From an uncultured Faecalibacterium sp. (GTDB lineage Bacteria > Bacillota > Clostridia > Oscillospirales > Ruminococcaceae), in assembly GCA_934539245.1 (NCBI GenBank), contig CAKTCK010000012.1:1-57398 (forward strand): a stretch of DNA of 57,398 bases. Reading direction: 5' to 3'. Under the pieces are notes generated by a model. The model was given only the letters and a program-made list of their open reading frames with translations, ran no database searches and was not told where the DNA came from. Within the stretch, counting starts at the first letter, position 1, and every line of letters begins with the position of its first letter. Position numbers and translations under genes: made by a program. This document shows positions 41,095-49,038 of this stretch, one piece after another.

Positions 41095-41587
41095 GGTTCG
41101 TTTCTCCCTTCGGGTCAATGTTGCGCGCAGCATTTTCCGCAAGAATGGCATCCATCAGCGCGCCGCGCAGCGCGTCCATCTGGGCTACCTGCTCCGGCTC
41201 TAACCGTGCCAGCACGCTGGCAAAGTAGTCGCGCAGAGCTTGCTCACACTGGTGGCACAGCTCGTACCCCTTGGGGGTGATGCGCACCAGTGTTTTGCGG
41301 CGGTCGGCGGGGTCCGGTTCCCGCACCACGGTGCCATCCTGCTCCATCAGCCGCAGCCCGCGCGAGACCGCCGGCAGCGGCTGGCGGATCTCCCGGGCAA
41401 GGTCGGAGACGTAGATGGCACCGTCCTTTCCGTGGCAGTTGATGGAATGCAGCAGGCCCTCCAGCATATTGAAGTGGCATTTGGGGCAATCGGCCAGCGC
41501 CGCCCGCATCCCGGCCTTGGATGCCTTGCTCAGCTGCCCGATATAGTGGCACATCCCCTGAAAGCTGGGGGTGCTTGGCTCGGACAC
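41078..41587 (-). CDS. MarR-family transcriptional regulator
   Basis: This 169-residue regulator has a winged-helix core: AIYVSDLAREIRQPLPAVSRGLRLMEQDGTVVREPDPADRRKTLVRITPKG, with the DRR wing typical of MarR. Two CxxC/H-like sites (CPKCH at about 34-38, CHQC near 122) are unusual and might sense metal or redox state. A GTG start at 41587 follows GAGGAGGG. It heads the operon encoding the two ABC subunits and overlaps the first. A perfect palindrome at 41615-41638 near its transcription start is the likely autorepression site. Confidence 0.9.
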   Translation of the reverse strand: MSEPSTPSFQGMCHYIGQLSKASKAGMRAALADCPKCHFNMLEGLLHSINCHGKDGAIYVSDLAREIRQPLPAVSRGLRLMEQDGTVVREPDPADRRKTLVRITPKGYELCHQCEQALRDYFASVLARLEPEQVAQMDALRGALMDAILAENAARNIDPKGETNHDKDL

Positions 41588-41614
41588 AACAGTCCCTCCT
41601 CGTTTGCATTTTTA

Positions 41615-41638
41615 AATACTTAACAGCTGTTAAGTATT
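41615..41638. promoter_or_regulatory. Perfect 24-bp palindrome, probable MarR operator
   Basis: Left half AATACTTAACAG (41615-41626) is followed directly by its exact reverse complement (41627-41638), with no spacer. It lies at about +5 to +28 of the predicted transcript and 27 bases before the marR start, as expected for a roadblock operator bound by a MarR dimer. Confidence 0.75.
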
Positions 41639-41649
41639 AACACCTGATA

Positions 41650-41678
41650 AGCATATTCCTTTTGCTGCCGGATTGCAA
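41650..41678 (-). promoter_or_regulatory. Promoter of the marR-ABC exporter operon
   Basis: On the minus strand TTGCAA (41678-41673) and TATGCT (41655-41650) with a 17-base spacer. Confidence 0.6.
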
Positions 41679-41790
41679 GGGGATGGGGAAATGTTAAACA
41701 AAAATTCACAAAAAACTTGTAGGCTTTGTCAGTGCGCAAAACGGTCTTTGCTGCATAGAAATAAAGGGCAGGCAGAAACGGAGGGTGTAG

Positions 41791-42789
41791 ATGGAGCAGG
41801 GAACACAAGTGCTGTTACAGATATTCGGCGGGTTGGCGCTGTTTTTGTACGGGACAGACAGCCTGTGCCGGGCAGTGCAGCAGGGGGCGGGCAGACGGCT
41901 GCGCAGCTTGCTGGCGCGGTGCACTGCAAACCCGGCGGCAGGGCTGCTGACTGGTGCGGCGGTAACGGCGGTGCTGCAAAGCAGCTCAGCGGTCACGGTC
42001 ATGGTCATCGCTTTTCTGGCGGCGGGGCTGTTGCAGCTGCGGCAGGCGGTGCCGGTGGTGTTTGGGGCAAATATCGGTACCACGGTCACGGCGCAGCTGC
42101 TGGCGTTCCGGGTGGAAAGCTGGCGGTATCTGCTGCTGTTTTGCGGGGTGCTGCTCTGTCTGGCCTGCAAAAACTGGCGGGGCCGCTGTGTGGGCGAGGC
42201 AGTGTTCGGCTTTGGGCTGCTGTTGGAGGGCGTCACGGTGATGCGCAGCGCCATGGAGCCGCTGCTGCAAAGCCCGCTGCTCCGGTTGGAGCTTGCCCGG
42301 GTGCAGCAAAGCCCGTTGCACGGCCTGCTGGCGGGCGTCTGCATGACCCTGACGGTACAAAGCAGCTCTGCCACGGTGGCGCTGCTGCAAAGCATGGCGG
42401 CGCAGCCCGGGGCTGACGGCATACACAGCCTGCTGGGGCTGACGGCAGCTATCCCCATTTTGCTGGGGGATAACATCGGCACCACCATCACGGCGGTGCT
42501 TGCCGCCATCGGGCAGGGAAGAGACGCCAAGCGGGTGGCGGCAGCCCACGCCATTTTTAACCTGAGCGGCGCGGTGGTGTGCTGCGCACTGCTGCAGCCC
42601 TTTGCGGCGCTGGTGCGGCTGTGCTCGCCCACGGGGGCAGAATGTGCTGTGATCGCCCGGCAGATCGCAAATGCGCACACCCTGTTCAACGGGCTGTGTG
42701 CGCTGGTGTGGCTGCCCCTGACCGGGAAGATGGTGCGGCTGGTCTGCGCACTGCTGCCCGATAAAAATTGCCCGAAGGAACGGTTGTAA
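41791..42789 (+). CDS. Na/Pi-cotransporter II-related protein without PhoU domain
   Basis: This 332-residue membrane protein has the two inverted repeats of the Na/Pi cotransporter family: TAVLQSSSAVTVMVIAFLAAG with FGANIGTTVTAQLLAF, then LTVQSSSATVALL with GDNIGTTITAVLAA. The paired QSSS motifs are the substrate/ion sites. It lacks the C-terminal PhoU-like domain found in the paralogue at 43382. CGGAGGGTG precedes the ATG. It is likely a phosphate (or other anion) carrier, but direction and substrate are inferred from family only. Codon use is G-rich and less biased than that of its paralogue. Confidence 0.87.
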   Translation: MEQGTQVLLQIFGGLALFLYGTDSLCRAVQQGAGRRLRSLLARCTANPAAGLLTGAAVTAVLQSSSAVTVMVIAFLAAGLLQLRQAVPVVFGANIGTTVTAQLLAFRVESWRYLLLFCGVLLCLACKNWRGRCVGEAVFGFGLLLEGVTVMRSAMEPLLQSPLLRLELARVQQSPLHGLLAGVCMTLTVQSSSATVALLQSMAAQPGADGIHSLLGLTAAIPILLGDNIGTTITAVLAAIGQGRDAKRVAAAHAIFNLSGAVVCCALLQPFAALVRLCSPTGAECAVIARQIANAHTLFNGLCALVWLPLTGKMVRLVCALLPDKNCPKERL

Positions 42790-43002
42790 ACCGGAGCGGG
42801 GAATGGTATACCGAAGCAAGCGATACTATTATATAAAGACGGAACGGAAAATCGGCAGGCTGTGCGAGGGAGTATCGTCCGATTTTTGTGCAAAAAGTCT
42901 GCAAAAACGTTTGAAAGTCCTTTTTATGGTATCTGTGTTGTGCGATACTGTGTTCACCGGGAAAGCCCCGGGTACAAAACAGACACACAGGAGGGAAACA
43001 CC

Positions 43003-43119
43003 ATGAAGGATTTTGAGTTGCGTTATGTGGGCAGTCATGTAGAGGTATACACCGGCAGTGGTGTGTTCCTGTTTTCGGCCGACACGGTGCGGGAGGCCAT
43101 GGAGGAACTGGCCGGGTAA
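43003..43119 (+). CDS. Small protein of 38 residues, function unknown
   Basis: The frame encodes MKDFELRYVGSHVEVYTGSG followed by VFLFSADTVREAMEELAG. It has a near-perfect ribosome site (AGGAGGG, 6 bases before the ATG) and looks like a folded beta-hairpin followed by an amphipathic helix ending in an acidic tail, not random sequence. There is no signal or membrane segment. It lies between two Na/Pi-cotransporter genes, 213 bases after the first and 262 before the second. I see no convincing promoter or terminator of its own in those gaps, so it may ride on the upstream transcript. Confidence 0.68.
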   Translation: MKDFELRYVGSHVEVYTGSGVFLFSADTVREAMEELAG

Positions 43120-43247
43120 GCGGCGGCATACCGCATCAGGGAAGATGTAATGTAAAATGTATGTAAAATAAAAGAAAGCTTTTGGTTTTACACCCAGAAA
43201 TATGTTGCGAAATGTGTGAAAAAAGTAACTTTCCTGTAAAATAAACC

Positions 43248-43277
43248 TTGTTGAGACGCCCCCTTTGATGGTATAAT
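43248..43277 (+). promoter_or_regulatory. Promoter of the second Na/Pi cotransporter gene
   Basis: TTGTTG (43248-43253) and a perfect TATAAT (43272-43277) with an 18-base spacer. Confidence 0.65.
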
Positions 43278-43381
43278 AAAAATAAGCGGCTGCAGGAACA
43301 GGGCAAGCGTTGCGCGTGCAGGGTTCCGGCGGCTGTGTACTGTAAAGGATAAAAGGGAAGTTTCATATTAGGAGTATCGTT

Positions 43382-45160
43382 ATGGATATCACACACATTA
43401 CCTCTCTGCTGGGCGGCGTTGCGCTGTTCTTGTACGGTATGTCCATCATGGGCGCCGGACTGGAAAAGCTGGCAGGCGGCAAGATGCAGGGCGTATTGCA
43501 AAAGCTTACCTCCTCTACCATCAAAGGCGTGATCTTCGGCACACTGATCACCGGCGTCATCCAGTCGTCGGCTGGTACGGTGGTTATTTGTGTCGGTCTG
43601 GTCAACTCCGGTATCATGACACTGACGCAGTCGGTAGGCGTGATCATGGGTGCAAATATTGGTACTACGGTAACAGGTCAGTTGATCCGCATGGCGGATA
43701 TCTCAGGCGACAGCCTGTGGTTGACCTTGATCCAGCCCAAGACTTTTGCCCCCGTGGTGGCGTTTATTGGCTGCATTTTTTATGTGTTCCTGCGCAATGC
43801 CAAAAAGAAGAATATCGGCCAGATCATGCTGGGCTTCGGCATTCTGTTTACCGGCATGAGCCTGATGGACACCGGCGTGGCTCCCCTGCGGGAGAGCGCG
43901 GTCTTTCAGAATCTGTTCGTCACCATGACCAACCCCATTCTGGGCGTTCTGGTGGGCGTGGTGGTCACTGTGATCATCCAGTCCTCCTCCGCCTCCGTGG
44001 GTATTCTGCAGGCACTGTCCAGCACGGGGCTTGTCACCTTCAGCTCTGCCATCCCCATCATTCTGGGTGCGCATATCGGTACGGCGTTCACCCCGCTGCT
44101 CACCATCGGCGGCTCTTCCAAGGATGGTAAGCGGGCAGCCCTCATCCACCTGTACTTCAACGTCATCGGCAGTGTGATCCTGCTGGCGCTGATCTATGCG
44201 GTGCAGTTCACCATCGGCATCCCCATGTGGGGCGATGTGATGAACAAGAGCTCCATTGCAAACATCCATACCATGTCCAGTGTGTGCGCCATGCTGCTGT
44301 TCCTGCCTTGCAGCGGGGTGCTGAGCCGTCTGGCGATGCTCACAGTGCCCAGCAGCGTGGAGGAAGCGCAGGAGCTGAGCATGCCGGTGCTGGACGAGCG
44401 TTTGTACAAGAGCCCGGCTGTGGCTTTGCAGCAGGCTAAGAACGCGGTGATCAAGATGTCCCGCCGTGCCGCCCGCAATGTGGGTTTGGCTGCGCCGCTG
44501 CTGCTGAAGATGGACGAGGAGACCGTGAGCGCCATCAAGGTGCGTGAGAACCTGATCGACCGCATGGAGGTGGAGATCACCAACTACCTGATCAAGCTGA
44601 CCGATCAGGAGCTGGGCGACGACGAGAGCCATGCGGTGACCGAGCTGCTGAATTTTGTTACCGAGTTCGAGCGTATCGGCGACTATGCCGTGAACATCAT
44701 GGAAAAGGCCGAGGAACTGTACGATAAGGAAGCCAGCTTCAGCGAGAGCGCCAAAAAGGAACTGCAATTGCTGGATGCCGCATTGGAGCGCATTCTGGCT
44801 TTGACGGACGATGCCTTTGAAAACGACGATACCCAGAAGGCTGCACAGGTGGAGCCGCTGGAGGAGATCATTGATGTGATGGTGGAGCGCCTGCGCGACC
44901 AGCACATCCGCCGCCTGAAGGACGGCGTCTGCTCCATCGACACCGGTGTGGTGTTCCTCGATGTGCTGAACAACGCCGAGCGTATCTCCGACCACTGCTC
45001 CAACATCGCAGTGCGCATGGTGGGCATGGAGGCCGGCGAAGATTACGACTCCCACACCCTCAAAAACATCATGCACCACAGCCCCAGCAAGGATTATATG
45101 CTGGAATACGAGCAGTGCCGCAAGGAATACCTTGTGCCGCTGGAAGAAATGGAAGCTTGA
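43382..45160 (+). CDS. Na/Pi cotransporter family protein with C-terminal PhoU-like domain
   Basis: This 592-residue protein has a membrane domain (about 1-310) with GVIQSSAGTVVICVGLVNSG, MGANIGTTVTGQL, VIIQSSSASVGIL and GAHIGTAFTPLL, then a cytoplasmic PhoU-like four-helix region (about 350-580). The latter includes ITNYLIKLTDQELGDDESHAVTELLNFVTEFERIGDYAVNI and NAERISDHCSNIAVRM, typical metal-binding PhoU helices. Known homologues (NptA/YjbB type) move phosphate. TAGGAG lies upstream of the ATG. A terminator hairpin shared with the convergent gene follows. Confidence 0.92.
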   Translation: MDITHITSLLGGVALFLYGMSIMGAGLEKLAGGKMQGVLQKLTSSTIKGVIFGTLITGVIQSSAGTVVICVGLVNSGIMTLTQSVGVIMGANIGTTVTGQLIRMADISGDSLWLTLIQPKTFAPVVAFIGCIFYVFLRNAKKKNIGQIMLGFGILFTGMSLMDTGVAPLRESAVFQNLFVTMTNPILGVLVGVVVTVIIQSSSASVGILQALSSTGLVTFSSAIPIILGAHIGTAFTPLLTIGGSSKDGKRAALIHLYFNVIGSVILLALIYAVQFTIGIPMWGDVMNKSSIANIHTMSSVCAMLLFLPCSGVLSRLAMLTVPSSVEEAQELSMPVLDERLYKSPAVALQQAKNAVIKMSRRAARNVGLAAPLLLKMDEETVSAIKVRENLIDRMEVEITNYLIKLTDQELGDDESHAVTELLNFVTEFERIGDYAVNIMEKAEELYDKEASFSESAKKELQLLDAALERILALTDDAFENDDTQKAAQVEPLEEIIDVMVERLRDQHIRRLKDGVCSIDTGVVFLDVLNNAERISDHCSNIAVRMVGMEAGEDYDSHTLKNIMHHSPSKDYMLEYEQCRKEYLVPLEEMEA

Positions 45161-45167
45161 ATTATCT

Positions 45168-45212
45168 AAATGCAATAGACCGCTGCATATCGCGCAGCGG
45201 TCTATTGCATTT
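45168..45212. terminator. Bidirectional terminator between convergent genes
   Basis: A perfect 19-bp stem: AAATGCAATAGACCGCTGC (45168-45186) with its complement at 45194-45212. The stop codon of the minus-strand gene touches its right edge. Confidence 0.85.
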
Positions 45213-45585
45213 ATTCCCCCAGATCTTCCAGCAGCAGATCCAGCTCCCGGGGGCTGTTGACCACAAGCCCGCGCTTGATGCGCAGGGCATCATTTTCCGG
45301 CAGAAGATTGGTGTAGATGCCGGTCACGCGGATCAGGGTGCCCGGTGTGCCGTCGGCGCGGCAGGTGTACACCGCTACCCGCCCGCCGCTGTCCCGCAGG
45401 CAGTAGCGGGTGGCGTCCGTCTGGGGCACAGCCTGCGCGGCAAGGCTCAGGGGAGAGGCGGGGTCGGTCTCGGACCCGGCGGGGCTTTGGGACAGCGGCA
45501 GCTTTGGCAGCGCCATCCAGAACAGACTGAATACAATGGTGAATACGCAAAGCCCGTAGAACAGGCAGACAGACAGCTTGCGCAT
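45211..45585 (-). CDS. Membrane-anchored protein with BofC C-terminal-like domain
   Basis: This 124-residue protein starts MRKLSVCLFYGLCVFTIVFSLFWMA, a signal or membrane anchor, then a short linker. The C-terminal domain reads RYCLRDSGGRVAVYTCRADG, VTGIYTNLLPENDALRIKRGLVVNSPRELDLLLEDLGE. This resembles the C-terminal domain of BofC, a forespore-secreted regulator of the SpoIVB protease, and similar domains in other Clostridia proteins of unknown role. Whether it has any sporulation function here is doubtful. GGGAGTG precedes the ATG. It is divergent from the PBP gene. Confidence 0.7.
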   Translation of the reverse strand: MRKLSVCLFYGLCVFTIVFSLFWMALPKLPLSQSPAGSETDPASPLSLAAQAVPQTDATRYCLRDSGGRVAVYTCRADGTPGTLIRVTGIYTNLLPENDALRIKRGLVVNSPRELDLLLEDLGE

Positions 45586-45719
45586 AAAAAACACTCCCTT
45601 TCCCCGTAAGTATGCCCCATTTTTGCGGATGGCAGACAATTTTCACACGCGGGCACTGTACTTTCCGTGGCGGAGTGTGCTATACTATTTACATCTGCTC
45701 AGCGCGCAAAGATTGGTTC

Positions 45720-45748
45720 TTGCCCGGCTGGGGCTTGCGTGCTATAAT
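45720..45748 (+). promoter_or_regulatory. Promoter of the class A PBP gene
   Basis: TTGCCC (45720-45725) and TATAAT (45743-45748) with a 17-base spacer. An additional TATACT at 45681-45686 lacks a good -35. Confidence 0.65.
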
Positions 45749-45862
45749 ATGGTATTGCAGTTTGAAGTTTCGTGTCACAAACGATGTGGATAAAGCCCGG
45801 CGCAGCAATGCCCGGCAACAGTCTTGAAATGTCAGGAGGCGATCCCTATCTCCAACAATGAG

Positions 45863-48406
45863 ATGAGAAAGATCCATCGGAGCGGCGAGGAGCAGTCTGC
45901 CCGCCCGGTGGGACGTAAGGTCAATGTTTCCCAGAGCCGCCGCGAGGCACGCCCCGCAGCGGAAAACCGTACCCGCGCACCTAAGTCACCCAAAAGCCCC
46001 AAGCCGCCGAAGGAAAAGAGCAAGCACCCCATTCTGCGGTTCATCGGCCGCACCCTTGCTACAGTACTCTGCCTTGGCGTCATGCTGGGCAGCGTGGTGG
46101 CTGTGGGCATGGTGTACTATGTGGTGCAGGCTACCGCCAACGACGGTGACCTGCTGGACTTGGACAACATCCAGCTGAGTCAGTCCAGTATGGTGGTGGC
46201 TACCGACCCGGATACCGGTGCACAGGTGGAGTATGCCACCCTGCGCTCCTCCAACAGCCATCGCGTATGGGCAGACCTTGAGCAGATCCCTTCCAACTTG
46301 CAGTATGCGTTCATCTGCACCGAGGATAAGGACTTCTACTCAGAGCCCGGCGTCAACTTCAAGCGCACCATCGGTGCAATGATCAATGAGTATCTGCTGC
46401 CCATTTATAGCTCCAAGCAGGGCGCATCCACGCTGGAGCAGCAGCTCATCAAGAACCTGACCGATGACAACAGCGCCAGCGGCATTGATGGTGCACTGCG
46501 CAAGGTGCGCGAGATCTACCGCGCCCTCTGCCTGAGCCGCAGCTACTCCAAGGAGACCATTCTGGAGGCTTACCTGAACACCATCAGCTTTACCGGCACC
46601 ATTCAGGGCGTGCAGACGGCGGCCAACGAGTACTTCAACAAGGACGTCAGCCAGCTGAGCCTGTGGGAGTGCGCCACCATTGCCTCCATTACCAAAAATC
46701 CCACCAACTATAACCCCTATACGAACCCCGAAAACCTGATCCACCGCCGCAACTTCATCATGTACAATATGTGGCAGCAGGGCGTGATCAGTGAGGAGGA
46801 CTACCGCAACGGCGCTGCACAGCCCCTTGTGCTGGCCGAAGAGGACAGCGGCAAAAAGCCCAGCACCGTCACCTCCTACTTCACCGATGCGCTGTTCAAC
46901 GAGGTCGTGCAGGATATCATGGCCAAGGAGGGCATCAGCGAGTCCGAGGCGCAGAAGCTGCTCTACACCGGCGGCTTTACCATCGAAGCGACGGTCAACA
47001 CCAAATTGCAGTCCCAGATGGAAAACCTGATGCTGAACACCGGCGATGCCTACTTCCCGGCGGGCTGGCATGAGGAAGAGGTCACCTCCATTTCGGACGA
47101 TGATGTGCAGGTAATGAATGAGGACGGCACCCCCAAGACCCGCACCGGCGAGGACGGCACCGTCTATTACTACCGCAATGTGCGCACGCAGGCTGCCATG
47201 GTCACGCTGGACTATGACGGCAACGTGCTGGCTATTGTGGGCGGTTTGGGCGAAAAGACCAAGAGCCTTTCCCTGAACCGCGCCTACAACGTGGAGCGGC
47301 AGACCGGTTCTACCATCAAGCCCATCGGTGCCTATGCACTGGGTATCGAGTACGGTCTGGTCAACTGGTCCACCATGCTCAACAACTCCCCCCTGTACCA
47401 GAAACAGGATATGATCATCCGGGACGAGGACTATTGCCGCAAGAACGGTCTGATGGGGCTCTCCGATAAGCAGCTCCGCGCTTACCCCAACGCATGGCGC
47501 AGCTGGCCGCGCAACTATGGCGGCAACTACGGTGATGGCAGTGATATCCCGCTGTGGAACGGCCTTGCCCGCTCGCTGAACACCATTGCGATCCGCGTGG
47601 GCGACCTTGTGGGTGCAAGCAATATCTTCAACTTTGTTTACAATACCTTACAGCTGAATACGCTGGACCCCACCAACGACGTGGGTCTGGCGCAGATGGT
47701 CATGGGCAGCCAGACCAAGGGTGTTACCCCCATGGCGTTGGCCGCAGCTTTCCAGATCTTCTATGATGGCGAGTACACCACCCCGCACCTGTACACCCGT
47801 GTGCTGGATCGGGACGGCAACATCTATCTGGAAAATAACGCCACCAGCTATCAGGCACTGACCCCCGATACCGCTTACGTCATGAACCGTCTGCTGAAGA
47901 ACGTTCTGTTCTCCAGCGTAGGTACTGCCAGCGGTCGCTACCCCAACTCCAACGGCATGGAAGCCTTTGGCAAGACCGGTACTGCCAGCGACGAAAAAGA
48001 TCTGTGGTTCGTGGGCGGCACGCCCTACTATGTCACCGCCGTATGGTGGGGCTACGATGCACCTTACGATATGACCAAGACCCTGTCCAAGCAGCAGGCC
48101 AAGACCCGCACCTGCGTGACCGCGTGGAAGGCACTGATGGAGCAGGCACAGGCAGACCTGCCCTATAAGGCATTCCCCACCTCCGCAGGCGTGGTGGAGC
48201 GCCGCTACTGCACCCAGAGCGGACTGCTGGCCGGTGCAGGCTGCCCGAGCACTGCCGTGGGCTACTACCGTGCCGATGACCTGCCCGATACCTGCACCTA
48301 TTCCCATGCTGCACCGCAGGCTGCTGCCTCTACTGAGAACACAGACAGCGCCGTGCCCACCCAGCCGGTCATCCCCACCGATACCAGTGCGCTGGATACG
48401 GAATAA
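45863..48406 (+). CDS. Class A penicillin-binding protein (transglycosylase/transpeptidase)
   Basis: This 847-residue bifunctional peptidoglycan synthase has a basic cytoplasmic N-terminus and one membrane segment (about 58-90). A GT51 transglycosylase domain follows (catalytic Glu in CTEDKDFYSEPG at about 154, and GASTLEQQL at about 187-195). The penicillin-binding transpeptidase domain has STIK (Ser483, Lys486), SLN (about 571) and KTG (about 704). The C-terminus is Thr/Ala/Pro-rich. The start is uncertain: AGGAGG at 45834-45839 is ideally placed for an ATC at 45848, whereas the first in-frame ATG is 45863 and a TTG at 45824 precedes the ribosome site. Confidence 0.9.
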   Translation: MRKIHRSGEEQSARPVGRKVNVSQSRREARPAAENRTRAPKSPKSPKPPKEKSKHPILRFIGRTLATVLCLGVMLGSVVAVGMVYYVVQATANDGDLLDLDNIQLSQSSMVVATDPDTGAQVEYATLRSSNSHRVWADLEQIPSNLQYAFICTEDKDFYSEPGVNFKRTIGAMINEYLLPIYSSKQGASTLEQQLIKNLTDDNSASGIDGALRKVREIYRALCLSRSYSKETILEAYLNTISFTGTIQGVQTAANEYFNKDVSQLSLWECATIASITKNPTNYNPYTNPENLIHRRNFIMYNMWQQGVISEEDYRNGAAQPLVLAEEDSGKKPSTVTSYFTDALFNEVVQDIMAKEGISESEAQKLLYTGGFTIEATVNTKLQSQMENLMLNTGDAYFPAGWHEEEVTSISDDDVQVMNEDGTPKTRTGEDGTVYYYRNVRTQAAMVTLDYDGNVLAIVGGLGEKTKSLSLNRAYNVERQTGSTIKPIGAYALGIEYGLVNWSTMLNNSPLYQKQDMIIRDEDYCRKNGLMGLSDKQLRAYPNAWRSWPRNYGGNYGDGSDIPLWNGLARSLNTIAIRVGDLVGASNIFNFVYNTLQLNTLDPTNDVGLAQMVMGSQTKGVTPMALAAAFQIFYDGEYTTPHLYTRVLDRDGNIYLENNATSYQALTPDTAYVMNRLLKNVLFSSVGTASGRYPNSNGMEAFGKTGTASDEKDLWFVGGTPYYVTAVWWGYDAPYDMTKTLSKQQAKTRTCVTAWKALMEQAQADLPYKAFPTSAGVVERRYCTQSGLLAGAGCPSTAVGYYRADDLPDTCTYSHAAPQAAASTENTDSAVPTQPVIPTDTSALDTE

Positions 48407-48495
48407 GGGCAAAAATCGTACTTTTTCGCCCCTTTGCTGAAAAATCCGGCAAGGACAGGGCGCACTTTACAAGACAAAACTGGACAAAGTGACAA

Positions 48496-48545
48496 AATAG
48501 CATCCGGGCTCTTGCATTGCAGGGGTTCGGATGCTATTATATTTT
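48496..48545 (+). terminator. Terminator-like hairpin after the PBP gene
   Basis: AATAGCATCCG (48496-48506) pairs perfectly with CGGATGCTATT (48528-48538), followed by ATATTTT. The next operon's promoter lies inside it. Confidence 0.65.
48512..48540 (+). promoter_or_regulatory. Promoter of the ACT regulator-hom-thrB operon
   Basis: TTGCAT (48512-48517) and TATTAT (48535-48540) with a 17-base spacer, embedded in the preceding terminator hairpin. Confidence 0.5.
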
Positions 48546-48579
48546 CTGCAAGAACACTTGTGTTTGAGAGGTGAACAAG

Positions 48580-49011
48580 TTGGAACGCCGTTTTTATCTG
48601 GTGGATGCGCAGGTGCTGCCGGAGGTCTTTCTCAAGGTGGTGCGCGCCAAGGAGCTGCTGGCCAGCGGAGAAGCCCGCAGTATTTCAGCTGCGACCCGTG
48701 CGGTAGAGCTTTCGCGCAGCGCATTTTATAAGTATAAGGATTGTATCTTTGATTCCGAGAACGGCCGTGAGGTCATCACGGTCATGGCCACCCTGCGGGA
48801 CGAGACCGGTGCGCTGCAAAGCCTTCTGGCAGGCATCAGCGCCGCAGGTGCCAGCATTGTGACCATCAACCAGTCCACCCCGGAAAACGGGGCTGCGCTG
48901 GTAGCGGTCACCATCCGCACCGATACCATGCAGATGTCCCCGGAGGAACTGACCGAAAAGCTTTCGCGCCAGCGCATGGTAGTGGGTGTGCGCTGTGGGT
49001 ATAACCTGTAA
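48580..49011 (+). CDS. ACT domain protein of the PheB/UPF0735 family
   Basis: This 143-residue cytoplasmic protein starts ERRFYLVDAQVLPEVFLKVVRAKELL, followed by a helix-turn-helix-like RSISAATRAVELSRSAFYKYKDCIF and a C-terminal ACT domain (VITVMATLRDETGALQSLLAGISAAGASIVTINQS). Family members sense amino acids and are thought to regulate aromatic or threonine metabolism. Position directly before hom and thrB suggests a threonine/homoserine sensor. TTG at 48580 is chosen because AGAGGTG lies 6 bases before it; the GTG at 48571 is inside that ribosome site. Confidence 0.85.
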   Translation: MERRFYLVDAQVLPEVFLKVVRAKELLASGEARSISAATRAVELSRSAFYKYKDCIFDSENGREVITVMATLRDETGALQSLLAGISAAGASIVTINQSTPENGAALVAVTIRTDTMQMSPEELTEKLSRQRMVVGVRCGYNL

Positions 49012-49038
49012 CAAAACAGGAAACGAGGGAAAGAGAGT

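Noticed and set aside
38719..41280. 853-codon open frame antisense to the ABC exporter subunit
   Set aside because: Same artefact; it spans the divergent codons of two genes and lacks a ribosome site.
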